Assembly: GCF_014636235.1 (NCBI RefSeq)
Contig: NZ_BMDZ01000048.1
Location: 1-43,977, forward strand
DNA length: 43,977 bases
Reading direction: 5' to 3'
Source: Tistrella bauzanensis
Lineage (GTDB): Bacteria; Pseudomonadota; Alphaproteobacteria; Tistrellales; Tistrellaceae
How positions within the stretch are numbered: position 1 is the stretch's first letter; every line of letters begins with the position of its first letter. Below the pieces are notes generated by a model. The model did no database searches, had not been told where the DNA came from, and saw nothing but the letters and a program-made list of their open reading frames with translations. The translations under genes were made by a program, and so were the position numbers. Below are positions 15,323 to 22,215 of the stretch, piece by piece.

Positions 15323-16315
15323 TCACGCCAGCCGGTCGCGCGGCACCCCGTCGGCGAAGAAGGCATCCAGATTATCCAGCGCCCTGAACCCCATCGCGGC
15401 GCGGGTCTCCACCGTCGACGTGCCCATATGCGGCAGCAGATAGGTGTTGTCCAGATCGGCCCAGCGCGGATCGAAGGCCGGCTCGCCGGTGAACACGTCG
15501 AGTCCCGCCGCCTGCAGCCGGCCGCTGCGCAGGGCGGCGATTGCCGCGCCATCGTCGACCAGCGGCCCGCGGGCGGTGTTGACCAGAATCGCCCCCCTGG
15601 GCAGCCGCTCGATCCGCTCGGCATCAATCATGCCGATGGTGTCGGGGGTCGCCGGGCAATGCAGCGACAGCACGTCGGCAACCGCGACCAGATCGTCCAG
15701 ACGGTCGTGATAGACCGCGTCACGCAGCTCCAGCGCCAGCGATGCCGGGTCCAGATGGCGGCGCTGATGATAATGAATGGTCATGCCGAAGGCGCGCGCC
15801 CGCCGCGCCGTCGCCTGGCCGATCCGGCCGAAGCCCACCAGCCCCAGCCGCTTGCCGGCCAGATCGGTGCCCAGCATGAAGGTCGGCGACCAGCCGCTCC
15901 AGCCTCCGCTGCGCAGCATGCGCTGGCCTTCATAGGCCCGCCGCGCCGCGCCCAGCATCACCAGCATCGCGATATCGGCCGTCGCCTCCGCGACCACATC
16001 GGGCGTGTTGAAGACGGCGAGCCCACGCGCCCGCGCCGCTGCCAGATCGATATGATCATACCCGACCGAGAAGGTGGCAATGGCCCGCACCCCCGCCGGA
16101 AGCCCGTCGATCGCCACCTTGTCCATCCGCTCGGTGGGCGTCAGCAGAATGCCGTCGGCACCGTGTGCCGCGGCCAGCGCCGCCAGTTCAGCGCCCGGTA
16201 CCGGCCGATCCTCGTCCAGCCGCACAACCTCGAAATCGGCCGCCGCACGCTCCTGCACGGGCAGCGGCAGATGGCGGGTCACGATCAGAACCGGGCGACG
16301 GGATGTGGTGGGCAT
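15323..16315 (-). CDS. D-isomer-specific 2-hydroxyacid dehydrogenase
   Basis: A 330-residue NAD(P)H-dependent dehydrogenase of the glyoxylate/hydroxypyruvate reductase group. The dinucleotide loop is GFGRIGQATARRARAFGM. The catalytic arginine is in VNTARGPLVDD, the glutamate in DVFTGEP and the histidine in LLPHMGTST, and all three are present. The ATG at 16315 has AGGAG eight bases upstream and MPTTSRRPVLIVTRHLP is a normal start; the longer reading frame is rejected. It likely reduces glyoxylate or hydroxypyruvate, but related 2-oxoacids are possible. Confidence 0.9.
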   Translation of the reverse strand: MPTTSRRPVLIVTRHLPLPVQERAAADFEVVRLDEDRPVPGAELAALAAAHGADGILLTPTERMDKVAIDGLPAGVRAIATFSVGYDHIDLAAARARGLAVFNTPDVVAEATADIAMLVMLGAARRAYEGQRMLRSGGWSGWSPTFMLGTDLAGKRLGLVGFGRIGQATARRARAFGMTIHYHQRRHLDPASLALELRDAVYHDRLDDLVAVADVLSLHCPATPDTIGMIDAERIERLPRGAILVNTARGPLVDDGAAIAALRSGRLQAAGLDVFTGEPAFDPRWADLDNTYLLPHMGTSTVETRAAMGFRALDNLDAFFADGVPRDRLA

Positions 16316-16488
16316 AGGGCGGGCTCCTGAATGCGGGAACGAGTGAACGCGGCGATGGGCCGATGACGGGCGCGTCGGTGACGAGCATGTCGGTCCGGGC
16401 CGCAGCATACCGCCCGCGGCCACGGTCCGGCCAGCCGCATTCGACATCATGGGCCTGTTGATTCTGAAAACTACTCAAAAAATTTGTG

Positions 16489-16517
16489 TTGTTTGTAAAA
16501 CTCACGAGTCCTACATT
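16489..16517 (+). promoter_or_regulatory. probable sigma-70-type promoter for the sulfur genes
   Basis: TTGTTT and TACATT are separated by exactly 17 bases inside an A/T-rich island, upstream of the siroheme synthase gene. This gives a predicted transcript start near 16524 and a leader of about 75 bases that contains the inverted repeat at 16536-16558. Confidence 0.45.
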
Positions 16518-16535
16518 CCACTTCACTGAGATATC

Positions 16536-16558
16536 CAGAATTAAACGACATAATTCTG
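16536..16558. promoter_or_regulatory. perfect 8-7-8 inverted repeat upstream of siroheme synthase
   Basis: CAGAATTA, seven bases, TAATTCTG form a perfect inverted repeat. A second overlapping pair, TTAAAC (16541-16546) and GTTTAA (16558-16563), nests with it. It lies just downstream of the predicted promoter, 41 bases before the start codon, so it could be an operator (roadblock) or an RNA hairpin in the leader controlling the sulfate assimilation genes. Confidence 0.55.
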
Positions 16559-16599
16559 TTTAATCCTGCCCCACCTTCGCTCGACAAGGCGCCCTGCTC

Positions 16600-17271
16600 A
16601 TGAGCCATCTGCTGCCGCTGTCCCTGGATCTGCGCCGCCTCGCCGTGGCGGTGGCCGGTGCTGGCCCGAAGGCGCTGGCGCGGGTCACCATGATCACCGA
16701 TGCCGGCGCCATCCGCCCCACAGTCTATGCGCCCGGTGCCGATACGGGCTTCCTTGCCGCGGTCGAGGCATTGGGAGCCGTGCCGGTCGACCGGCTGCCG
16801 GATGACGACGATCTGGCAGCGCTGCGGCTGCTGTTCGTGGCCGATATCGATCCGCCCGTCGCCCGTGCCCTGCACGACCGGGCCGAGGCGCTGAAAGTGC
16901 TGGTGAATGTCGAAGATGTGGTGCCGCTCTGTGCCGCCCAGGTGCCATCCATCCTGCGCCGGGGCGACCTGACCATTGCCGTCTCCACAGCCGGTGCCAG
17001 CCCCAGCCTGGCCATCGCGCTGAAGGCAGAGCTTGCCCGGCTGATCGGCCCGGAATGGGCGGCAAGGACCGCCACCATCCGCAAACTGCGCATGGCCTTG
17101 CGCGGCCGCGGGCTGGCCCCGGCCGCGGTTAAGGCCGCCTCCGACGCCCTGATCCGGGACAATGGCTGGCTCCCGCTCGCCACGGCACCCGCTCAGGCCA
17201 ACCATGTTACCGACGCCGCATCAGTCGACCCTGTCGCCGCCGAGGATGGTCCCCGACGCGCGAAGGCCTGA
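16600..17271 (+). CDS. siroheme synthase N-terminal type (precorrin-2 dehydrogenase/ferrochelatase)
   Basis: A 223-residue protein matching the CysG N-terminal / Met8 / CysG^B domain, which oxidises precorrin-2 and inserts iron to make siroheme for sulfite and nitrite reductases. It starts MSHLLPLSLDLRRLAVAVAGAGPKALARV; the AGAGPKALAR stretch is the modified Rossmann loop. Further on are VNVEDVVPLCAAQVPSILRRGDLTIAVSTAGASPSLA, equivalent to the family's conserved 'N-x-x-D...P...RGDL-IAVSTxG-SP' region. The uroporphyrinogen methyltransferase half is absent, so that must be elsewhere. It precedes the APS reductase, fitting sulfate assimilation. Confidence 0.85.
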   Translation: MSHLLPLSLDLRRLAVAVAGAGPKALARVTMITDAGAIRPTVYAPGADTGFLAAVEALGAVPVDRLPDDDDLAALRLLFVADIDPPVARALHDRAEALKVLVNVEDVVPLCAAQVPSILRRGDLTIAVSTAGASPSLAIALKAELARLIGPEWAARTATIRKLRMALRGRGLAPAAVKAASDALIRDNGWLPLATAPAQANHVTDAASVDPVAAEDGPRRAKA

Positions 17272-17321
17272 CTGGACAATGGGTGCAGCTGGCCCAAGCG
17301 CACCCGCGACCCGCCAGGCCC

Positions 17322-17366
17322 CCGATCAAGCCAAGGCTCCGATCAAGCCAGAGCCCAGGATCAAGA
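17322..17366. repeat. 17-18 bp near-tandem repeat before cysH
   Basis: GATCAAG recurs at 17324, 17341 and 17359. The first two full units (CCGATCAAGCCAAGGCT and CCGATCAAGCCAGAGCC) differ at only a few bases. It lies in the 116-base gap between the siroheme synthase gene and cysH. Confidence 0.7.
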
Positions 17367-17387
17367 CCGCGAAAGGTCCGGACCATC

Positions 17388-18137
17388 ATGCGCCTGCTCG
17401 ACACCGTGCCTGCCTCCCCCTCCGCCCCGGTCGCCACCAATCCGCTCTACGACGATCTCAGCTTCCGCCTCGGCCGTCTCGACGGGGTCGAGTTGATCGC
17501 GGCCGCGGCCTTCGGGCCGCTCGGCGGCAAGCTGGCGCTGGTATCGTCTTTCGGCACCGAGGCCGCCGTGCTGCTGCACATGATCTCGCGCGTCGACCGC
17601 GACCTGCAGGTGATCTTCCTTGAAACCGGCATGCTGTTCCCGGAAACCCTCGCCTATCGCGACCAGTTGATCGACCGTCTGGGCCTGCGCAATGTCCGCT
17701 CGGAAACCCCGGATCCGGTCGAACATGCCCGCGAAGACCCCACCGATGAATTGTGGATGACCGATACCGACCGGTGTTGCGCCTTCCGCAAGGTGCGGCC
17801 GCTGGCCCGGGCGTTGTCAGAGGTCGATGGCTGGATTTCGGGGCTGAAACGCCATCATGGCGGCGGCCGCGCGGCGGTGATGCCGGTGGAACGCGACGGC
17901 CGCCGGGTGAAGCTGAACCCGCTTGCCTTCTGGGGCCACGATCAGGTGCTGGCTTATTTCGCCGCCAACGATCTGCCGCGCCATCCGCTGGAAGCGCAGG
18001 GCTATGCCTCGATCGGCTGCATCCCCTGCACCAGCCGGTCGCGCCCGGGGGAAGGCTTGCGCAGTGGCCGCTGGGTCGGCCAGGGCAAGACCGAATGCGG
18101 TATCCACACCATGACCGGCGACGGCGCCGGCATCTGA
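17388..18137 (+). CDS. cysH: assimilatory adenylyl-sulfate (APS) reductase
   Basis: A 249-residue protein of the CysH family that reduces activated sulfate to sulfite using thioredoxin. The Cys-Cys pair at 130-131 (DRCCAFRK) and the CxxC at 211-214 (GCIPCTSRSRPGEG) are the four ligands of a 4Fe-4S cluster, which marks the bacterial APS-using form rather than the PAPS-using enzyme of enterobacteria. The catalytic cysteine is in ECGIH (236-240). The nucleotide loop is SSFGTEAAVLLH. The ATG at 17388 is preferred to an upstream frame of repeat-derived sequence; the ribosome site is weak. No sulfite reductase gene lies between it and the siroheme gene. Confidence 0.93.
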   Translation: MRLLDTVPASPSAPVATNPLYDDLSFRLGRLDGVELIAAAAFGPLGGKLALVSSFGTEAAVLLHMISRVDRDLQVIFLETGMLFPETLAYRDQLIDRLGLRNVRSETPDPVEHAREDPTDELWMTDTDRCCAFRKVRPLARALSEVDGWISGLKRHHGGGRAAVMPVERDGRRVKLNPLAFWGHDQVLAYFAANDLPRHPLEAQGYASIGCIPCTSRSRPGEGLRSGRWVGQGKTECGIHTMTGDGAGI

Positions 18138-18240
18138 CCTCATCGACCCGGCGACCGGCATCGACGGTTGACCATGACCGCCATGCGTCCGAAGATCGGC
18201 CGCACACCTGACGCCTGCTGTCCACCGGAGCCGATGCCCG

Positions 18241-19092
18241 ATGCCGATCGATGTCGCCACCCCCCGCATGCCCGATGCCGGCCTGCGGGACGCAGCCCCA
18301 CTGCCGATGCCCGCCCTGCCGGATCTGGCGGCGGTCGTGGCACTGACGCGTGCGGCCGGTCAGGCGATCATGACGCTCTATGGGCCGGGCATCGATTGCT
18401 GGACCAAATCCGATGACAGCCCGGTGACCGCGGCCGATATGGCCGCGCATCAGGTGCTGTCGGCCGGGCTTGCCGCCCTCACGCCCGACATTCCGGTGAT
18501 CAGCGAAGAGGCGGTCACCGCCGCAGACCTCTCGCATGGGGCACCGGCCGCGACCTTCTGGCTGGTCGACCCGCTCGACGGCACCCGGGAATTCCTCAGC
18601 CGCAACGGCGAATTCACCGTCAATGCCGCGCTGATCCACGATGGCCGTCCGGTGATGGGCGTGGTCGGCATCCCCGCCACGGGCCGGATCTATGCCGGCG
18701 GCCCCGATGGTGCCGTGGTCATCGAGCCCTCGGGCACAACCATGGCCATCACCGTCCGGCCGGTGCCCGATGACGGCGCCGTGGCCCTGGTCAGCCGCAG
18801 CCATGCCGACCGGCGCACCGGCGACTGGCTGGCGGCCCATGGCATCACCCGCAGCCGCGCCGCCGGTTCAAGCCTGAAGCTGTGCCTGATCGCCGAGGGG
18901 CTGGCCGATGTCTATCCCCGGCTGGGCCGCACCATGGAATGGGACATTGCCGCCGGCCATGCCGTGCTCGCCGCCGCCGGCGGTCATGTCGACCGGCTGA
19001 TGGACGGGCTGCCGCTCGGCTATGGCAAGCCCGGCCTGGACAATCCCGATTTCATCGCCCGCGGCGGCTGGCAGTCCGCAGCCGCCATATGA
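18241..19092 (+). CDS. cysQ: 3'(2'),5'-bisphosphate nucleotidase CysQ
   Basis: A 283-residue member of the inositol monophosphatase superfamily that removes the 3'-phosphate from PAP or PAPS. The metal-binding residues are in ISEEAV (about 88-93) and VDPLDGTREFL (about 109-119), and a third in the C-terminal TMEWDIAAGHAVL. The TREF/FL ending of the second motif is typical of CysQ rather than of inositol phosphatases. The first 25 residues are a Pro/Ala-rich extension. It follows cysH by about 100 bases, and recX overlaps its stop. Since the neighbouring reductase looks APS-specific, its role may be PAP recycling from other sulfotransfer or carrier-protein reactions. Confidence 0.9.
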   Translation: MPIDVATPRMPDAGLRDAAPLPMPALPDLAAVVALTRAAGQAIMTLYGPGIDCWTKSDDSPVTAADMAAHQVLSAGLAALTPDIPVISEEAVTAADLSHGAPAATFWLVDPLDGTREFLSRNGEFTVNAALIHDGRPVMGVVGIPATGRIYAGGPDGAVVIEPSGTTMAITVRPVPDDGAVALVSRSHADRRTGDWLAAHGITRSRAAGSSLKLCLIAEGLADVYPRLGRTMEWDIAAGHAVLAAAGGHVDRLMDGLPLGYGKPGLDNPDFIARGGWQSAAAI

Positions 19093-19736
19093 CCGGGGCC
19101 GATGACGGCAATCGGGGCGACGATGTCGCGCCCGATCTCACCGCACATAGCCGGCTGCTCAATCGCCTTGTCGCCTCGATAACCGCCAGCGCCGGCCGCC
19201 ATCCGGCCAGCCGCGCCGATCTGGAACGCCGCGCCCGCAACCGGCTCACCCGCTGGCCGGAAGCCGGCGACCTCGCACCGGACGTCGCAGCAGCTCTGAT
19301 TGCCCGCGCGCTCGACAAGGCCGCCACAGCCGGTCTGGTCGACGACGACGCCTATGCCCGGCTCAGGGCGCGCAGCCTGCGCAATCGCGGCCGGCCACGC
19401 GCGGGCATCGCCCGCGATCTCAGCCTGCGCGGTCTGGCGCCGGAGCGGATCGAAACCACGCTCTCCGACATGGCCGAGGATGAAGGCGGTGCCGATGATC
19501 GCCTGGGCGCCATTGCCTATGCCCGCCGCCGACGGCTGGGCCCCTGGCGCCCTGAAGGTGCCCGCGACGCCATGCGCCAGCGCGACATTGCCGCCATGGC
19601 CCGCGCCGGCTATTTCCCCGATCTGGCCCGCCGGGTGATCGACGCCGTCGAACCCGCCGAACTCGATGCCTGGGCGGCCGATCCCGATGACCTGCCCGAA
19701 CGTCGCCGCCCCGGCAGCAGCGGCGACCGGGACTGA
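19089..19736 (+). CDS. recX: regulatory protein RecX
   Basis: A 215-residue RecX-family protein, expected to bind and restrain RecA filaments. It contains three-helix RecX repeats: the N-terminal segment RADLERRARNRLTRWPEAG, the central LVDDDAYARLRARSLRNRGRPRAGIARDLSLRGL (the clearest family signature) and the C-terminal MARAGYFPDLARRVID. The ATG overlaps the cysQ stop (ATGA), so it is likely translated with cysQ rather than with recA, which is not in the window. The reading frame upstream of this ATG is not part of the gene. Confidence 0.85.
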   Translation: MTGADDGNRGDDVAPDLTAHSRLLNRLVASITASAGRHPASRADLERRARNRLTRWPEAGDLAPDVAAALIARALDKAATAGLVDDDAYARLRARSLRNRGRPRAGIARDLSLRGLAPERIETTLSDMAEDEGGADDRLGAIAYARRRRLGPWRPEGARDAMRQRDIAAMARAGYFPDLARRVIDAVEPAELDAWAADPDDLPERRRPGSSGDRD

Positions 19737-19764
19737 TGCTGTATCGGCAGCGGCACGTCGGCAA

Positions 19765-19790
19765 CCGGCATGTCAGCGCCAGCATGCCGG
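19765..19790. terminator. hairpin between convergent recX and parA-like genes
   Basis: CCGGCATG, ten bases, CATGCCGG is a perfect 8-bp inverted repeat in the 88-base gap between two convergent genes. It has no T-run on either side, so it would be a weak or bidirectional terminator at best. Confidence 0.4.
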
Positions 19791-19824
19791 CAGCCGTTCC
19801 GTCCCGCCTGCGGATCAGACGGTG

Positions 19825-20454
19825 CTATCGGCCGACCGCCGCCTCGATCTCGGCGATCAGCGCCTCCACTTCACGGGCAGCGGCAGACCGTGGCTCGGCT
19901 TCCACCACCGACAGCCCGTCGACCAGCGATGCGGCGAAACCGGTGCGGTTGGCAAAGCGGGTATCGGCCACCGGCATGCCCAGGCCCATCACGGCATCGA
20001 TCATGGTCTGCGCCAGTTTCGCCCGCGGCGCCACCCGGTTCAGAATCAGCAGGACCGGCCGCTTTTCGGCCCGGGCCAGATCCAGCGTCGGGCGGGTAGC
20101 ACCCACATCGAACGGGTTCGGCTGCACCGGCACCAGCACCAGATCGGCGGCGCGAACGGCACGACGGGCGTCGTTCTCGGCCTCAGGCGGGGTATCGACG
20201 ATCACCACGTCATGGTCGCGATCCAGCCCGGCAAGTTCGCCGTCCAGCCGCCAGCCCGACAGTGCCCGCGCCGTCACCGCCGGCCGTTCCGGGCTGCGTT
20301 CGGCCCGCCAGGCGGCCCAGCGGGCCAGACTGCCTTGATCATCGATGTCGACCACCGCGACACGCCTGCCGCGTGCGGCCCAGCATCCGGCCAGTTGTGC
20401 CGCCAGCGTGGTCTTGCCGGCACCGCCCTTCTGCTGCGCGATGGTCAGGATCAT
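19825..20454 (-). CDS. ParA-family ATPase
   Basis: A 209-residue Walker-type ATPase. The deviant Walker A loop KGGAGKTT lies at residues 9-16, followed by the switch segment VVDIDDQGSLARW and the Walker B strand DVVIVDTPPE. It is short, lacks the N-terminal DNA-binding region of plasmid ParA proteins and resembles the small orphan ParA/VirC1-like partition ATPases. The ATG at 20454 is preferred because GAGG lies 9 bases upstream; a second ATG 15 bases further is possible. No parB gene or obvious parS cluster is next to it, so the cargo is unknown. Confidence 0.85.
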   Translation of the reverse strand: MILTIAQQKGGAGKTTLAAQLAGCWAARGRRVAVVDIDDQGSLARWAAWRAERSPERPAVTARALSGWRLDGELAGLDRDHDVVIVDTPPEAENDARRAVRAADLVLVPVQPNPFDVGATRPTLDLARAEKRPVLLILNRVAPRAKLAQTMIDAVMGLGMPVADTRFANRTGFAASLVDGLSVVEAEPRSAAAREVEALIAEIEAAVGR

Positions 20455-20469
20455 CCTCGGATACCTCAT

Positions 20470-20698
20470 GTCGTTGCCGCCGGCCGCGATGACACACCGG
20501 ACACGTCACGATCTCGCGCCAAAGGTACACTGTCAAAGCCCGACTGCGCCCGGTTTGCGCATCCGCGCGAAAAACCGGCGTGACAGAGGCGCGCAGCCAT
20601 CCGGGCGAGGTTGCGCCGCCCGCCCGGTACCGGCATAGTCTGCGAACGATCGTCATGCCAAGCCGCGCCCGCGGCCTGCCTCGTGCGGAGAGACCGAC
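20470..20698. promoter_or_regulatory. divergent intergenic region
   Basis: A 229-base gap between the divergent parA-like gene and the 86-residue protein gene; promoters for both should be here. No convincing repeat, operator or small gene was found apart from a loose GGCAT...ATGCC pairing around 20634-20660. Confidence 0.35.
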
Positions 20699-20959
20699 AT
20701 GCTCAGCGCCAATGAGAGCCTGACCTTCATCCGTGAGCGCATCGATGCTCTGGGCTCAGGGCAGCGCCATCACGAGAAGGCGGCACACGACGCCCTGACC
20801 CTGCTGTCCCGCCGCTGGTCGGAAGAGGGCGGCGAGAGCATGGACAACGACCTGGCGGTCATCGAGATGATCGGCCAGGATCTGGCCGACCTTCAGCGCC
20901 ACATCGCCGATCTCCAGCACGCCTATCTCAAGGCGCTGTTCGGCGAGAAGACCGACTGA
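20699..20959 (+). CDS. small protein of unknown function
   Basis: An 86-residue acidic protein, mostly helical by composition, that I do not recognise. It starts MLSANESLTFIRERIDALGSG and ends with a helix DLADLQRHIADLQHAYLKALFGEK with heptad-like spacing, suggesting a small dimeric coiled coil. GGAG lies 8 bases before the ATG, and third-position bias is coding-like, so it is probably real. It is followed after 7 bases by the tsaC-like gene and may be cotranscribed with it. Confidence 0.7.
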   Translation: MLSANESLTFIRERIDALGSGQRHHEKAAHDALTLLSRRWSEEGGESMDNDLAVIEMIGQDLADLQRHIADLQHAYLKALFGEKTD

Positions 20960-20966
20960 CCACCCG

Positions 20967-22202
20967 GTGACCAACCATACCGAAGATCCGGCATCCGCCG
21001 GCACGACCGCATCCGCCGTAGGCGATGCCGCCCGCACGGTCCCGGCCACCCGCCGGTTGCGGGTCGCCGCCCATGGCACCGGTGACGACGATACCGCCAT
21101 TGTCGATCAGGCGCCCATCGATCAGGTGACCATCGATCAGGCGGCGTCTCTGCTGCGGTCAGGGGCGCTGGTGGCGTTTCCAACCGAGACGGTCTATGGG
21201 CTGGGTGCCGATGCCACCTCGGATGCGGCTGTGGCCGCGGTCTATGCGGCCAAAGGGCGGCCGTCGCGCAACCCACTGATCGTTCATGCGGCCGATGCCG
21301 ATGCCGCCCTGGCGCTGGTGCGGGCCGATGAGCGCGCGGTCCGGCTTGCCGCGGCCTTCTGGCCCGGACCGCTGACCATGGTGATGCCACGCCGGCCAGA
21401 CTGCCCGATTGCCGATGCCGCCACGGCCGGCGGACCGACGCTTGCCGTGCGTGTGCCGGCTCTGACCGTGGCCCGCCGCCTGATCCGCGCCGCGGGCCGG
21501 CCGCTCGTCGGGCCCAGCGCCAATCGCTCCGGTCATGTCAGCCCCACCACCGCCGATCATGTCCTGGCCGATCTCGATGGCCGGATCGCCGCCGTGCTCG
21601 ATGCCGGCCCCTGCCGGGTCGGCGTCGAATCGACCGTCATCGACCTCAGCGGACCGCTGCTGCGGGTGCTGCGGCCCGGTGCCGTCACCCTCTCGATGCT
21701 GCGCCGGGTGATCGGGGCGGATGCGGTTGACGGTGCACCCGCCATTGATGGTGGCCGCGACGACGGCCACACTGCCTTGCCGTCACCCGGCATGCTGGGC
21801 AGCCATTATGCGCCGCGCCGCCAGGTGCGGCTGAATGCTGCGGCGCCGCTTCCCGGACATCGCGAGGTTCTGCTGGCCTTCGGTCCGCCGCCGGCCGGCT
21901 TTGCCGCCGTGCTGCCGCTGTCGGTCAACGCCGATCCGGTGGAAGCCGCGCGCCGGCTCTATGCCCGGCTGCGTGAAGCCGATGCCCTCGACGACATCGA
22001 TGGCATCGCGGTCGCACCGCTCGACCGGCGGCCGGCGGCCGCCGGCAATGCCGATGCGGCCGATCTGCTCGGCGCGCTCGGCGACCGGCTCGGCCGGGCC
22101 GCCGCACCGCGACCACAGGCATCGATGCCGGCCGGCCCGCAGGCGGGCCTCGCCGGGGAAACGCCACGCGACCGTCATCACACCGACATCAAGCCGGCAT
22201 AG
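20967..22202 (+). CDS. L-threonylcarbamoyladenylate synthase (Sua5 type)
   Basis: A 411-residue enzyme that makes threonylcarbamoyl-AMP for the t6A modification of ANN-decoding tRNAs. The YrdC domain shows FPTETVYGLGADA, AAKGRPSRNPLIVH (the KxR motif) and GPSANRSGHVSPT (the SxN motif). The C-terminal Sua5 domain begins around PGMLGSHYAPRRQVRL. The GTG start gives about 55 residues of low-complexity sequence before the fold, including three tandem pentapeptides of the type IDQAx; an internal GTG at 21126 is possible. Both starts lack a strong ribosome site. Confidence 0.88.
   Translation: MTNHTEDPASAGTTASAVGDAARTVPATRRLRVAAHGTGDDDTAIVDQAPIDQVTIDQAASLLRSGALVAFPTETVYGLGADATSDAAVAAVYAAKGRPSRNPLIVHAADADAALALVRADERAVRLAAAFWPGPLTMVMPRRPDCPIADAATAGGPTLAVRVPALTVARRLIRAAGRPLVGPSANRSGHVSPTTADHVLADLDGRIAAVLDAGPCRVGVESTVIDLSGPLLRVLRPGAVTLSMLRRVIGADAVDGAPAIDGGRDDGHTALPSPGMLGSHYAPRRQVRLNAAAPLPGHREVLLAFGPPPAGFAAVLPLSVNADPVEAARRLYARLREADALDDIDGIAVAPLDRRPAAAGNADAADLLGALGDRLGRAAAPRPQASMPAGPQAGLAGETPRDRHHTDIKPA
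21102..21146. repeat. three tandem 15-bp units in the Sua5 gene
   Basis: Units GTCGATCAGGCGCCC, ATCGATCAGGTGACC and ATCGATCAGGCGGCG encode VDQAP-IDQVT-IDQAA in the low-complexity N-terminal leader. The same unit length and almost the same peptide appear in the chemoreceptor at 27901-27930. Confidence 0.85.
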
Positions 22203-22215
22203 TGTGGCGGACTCC

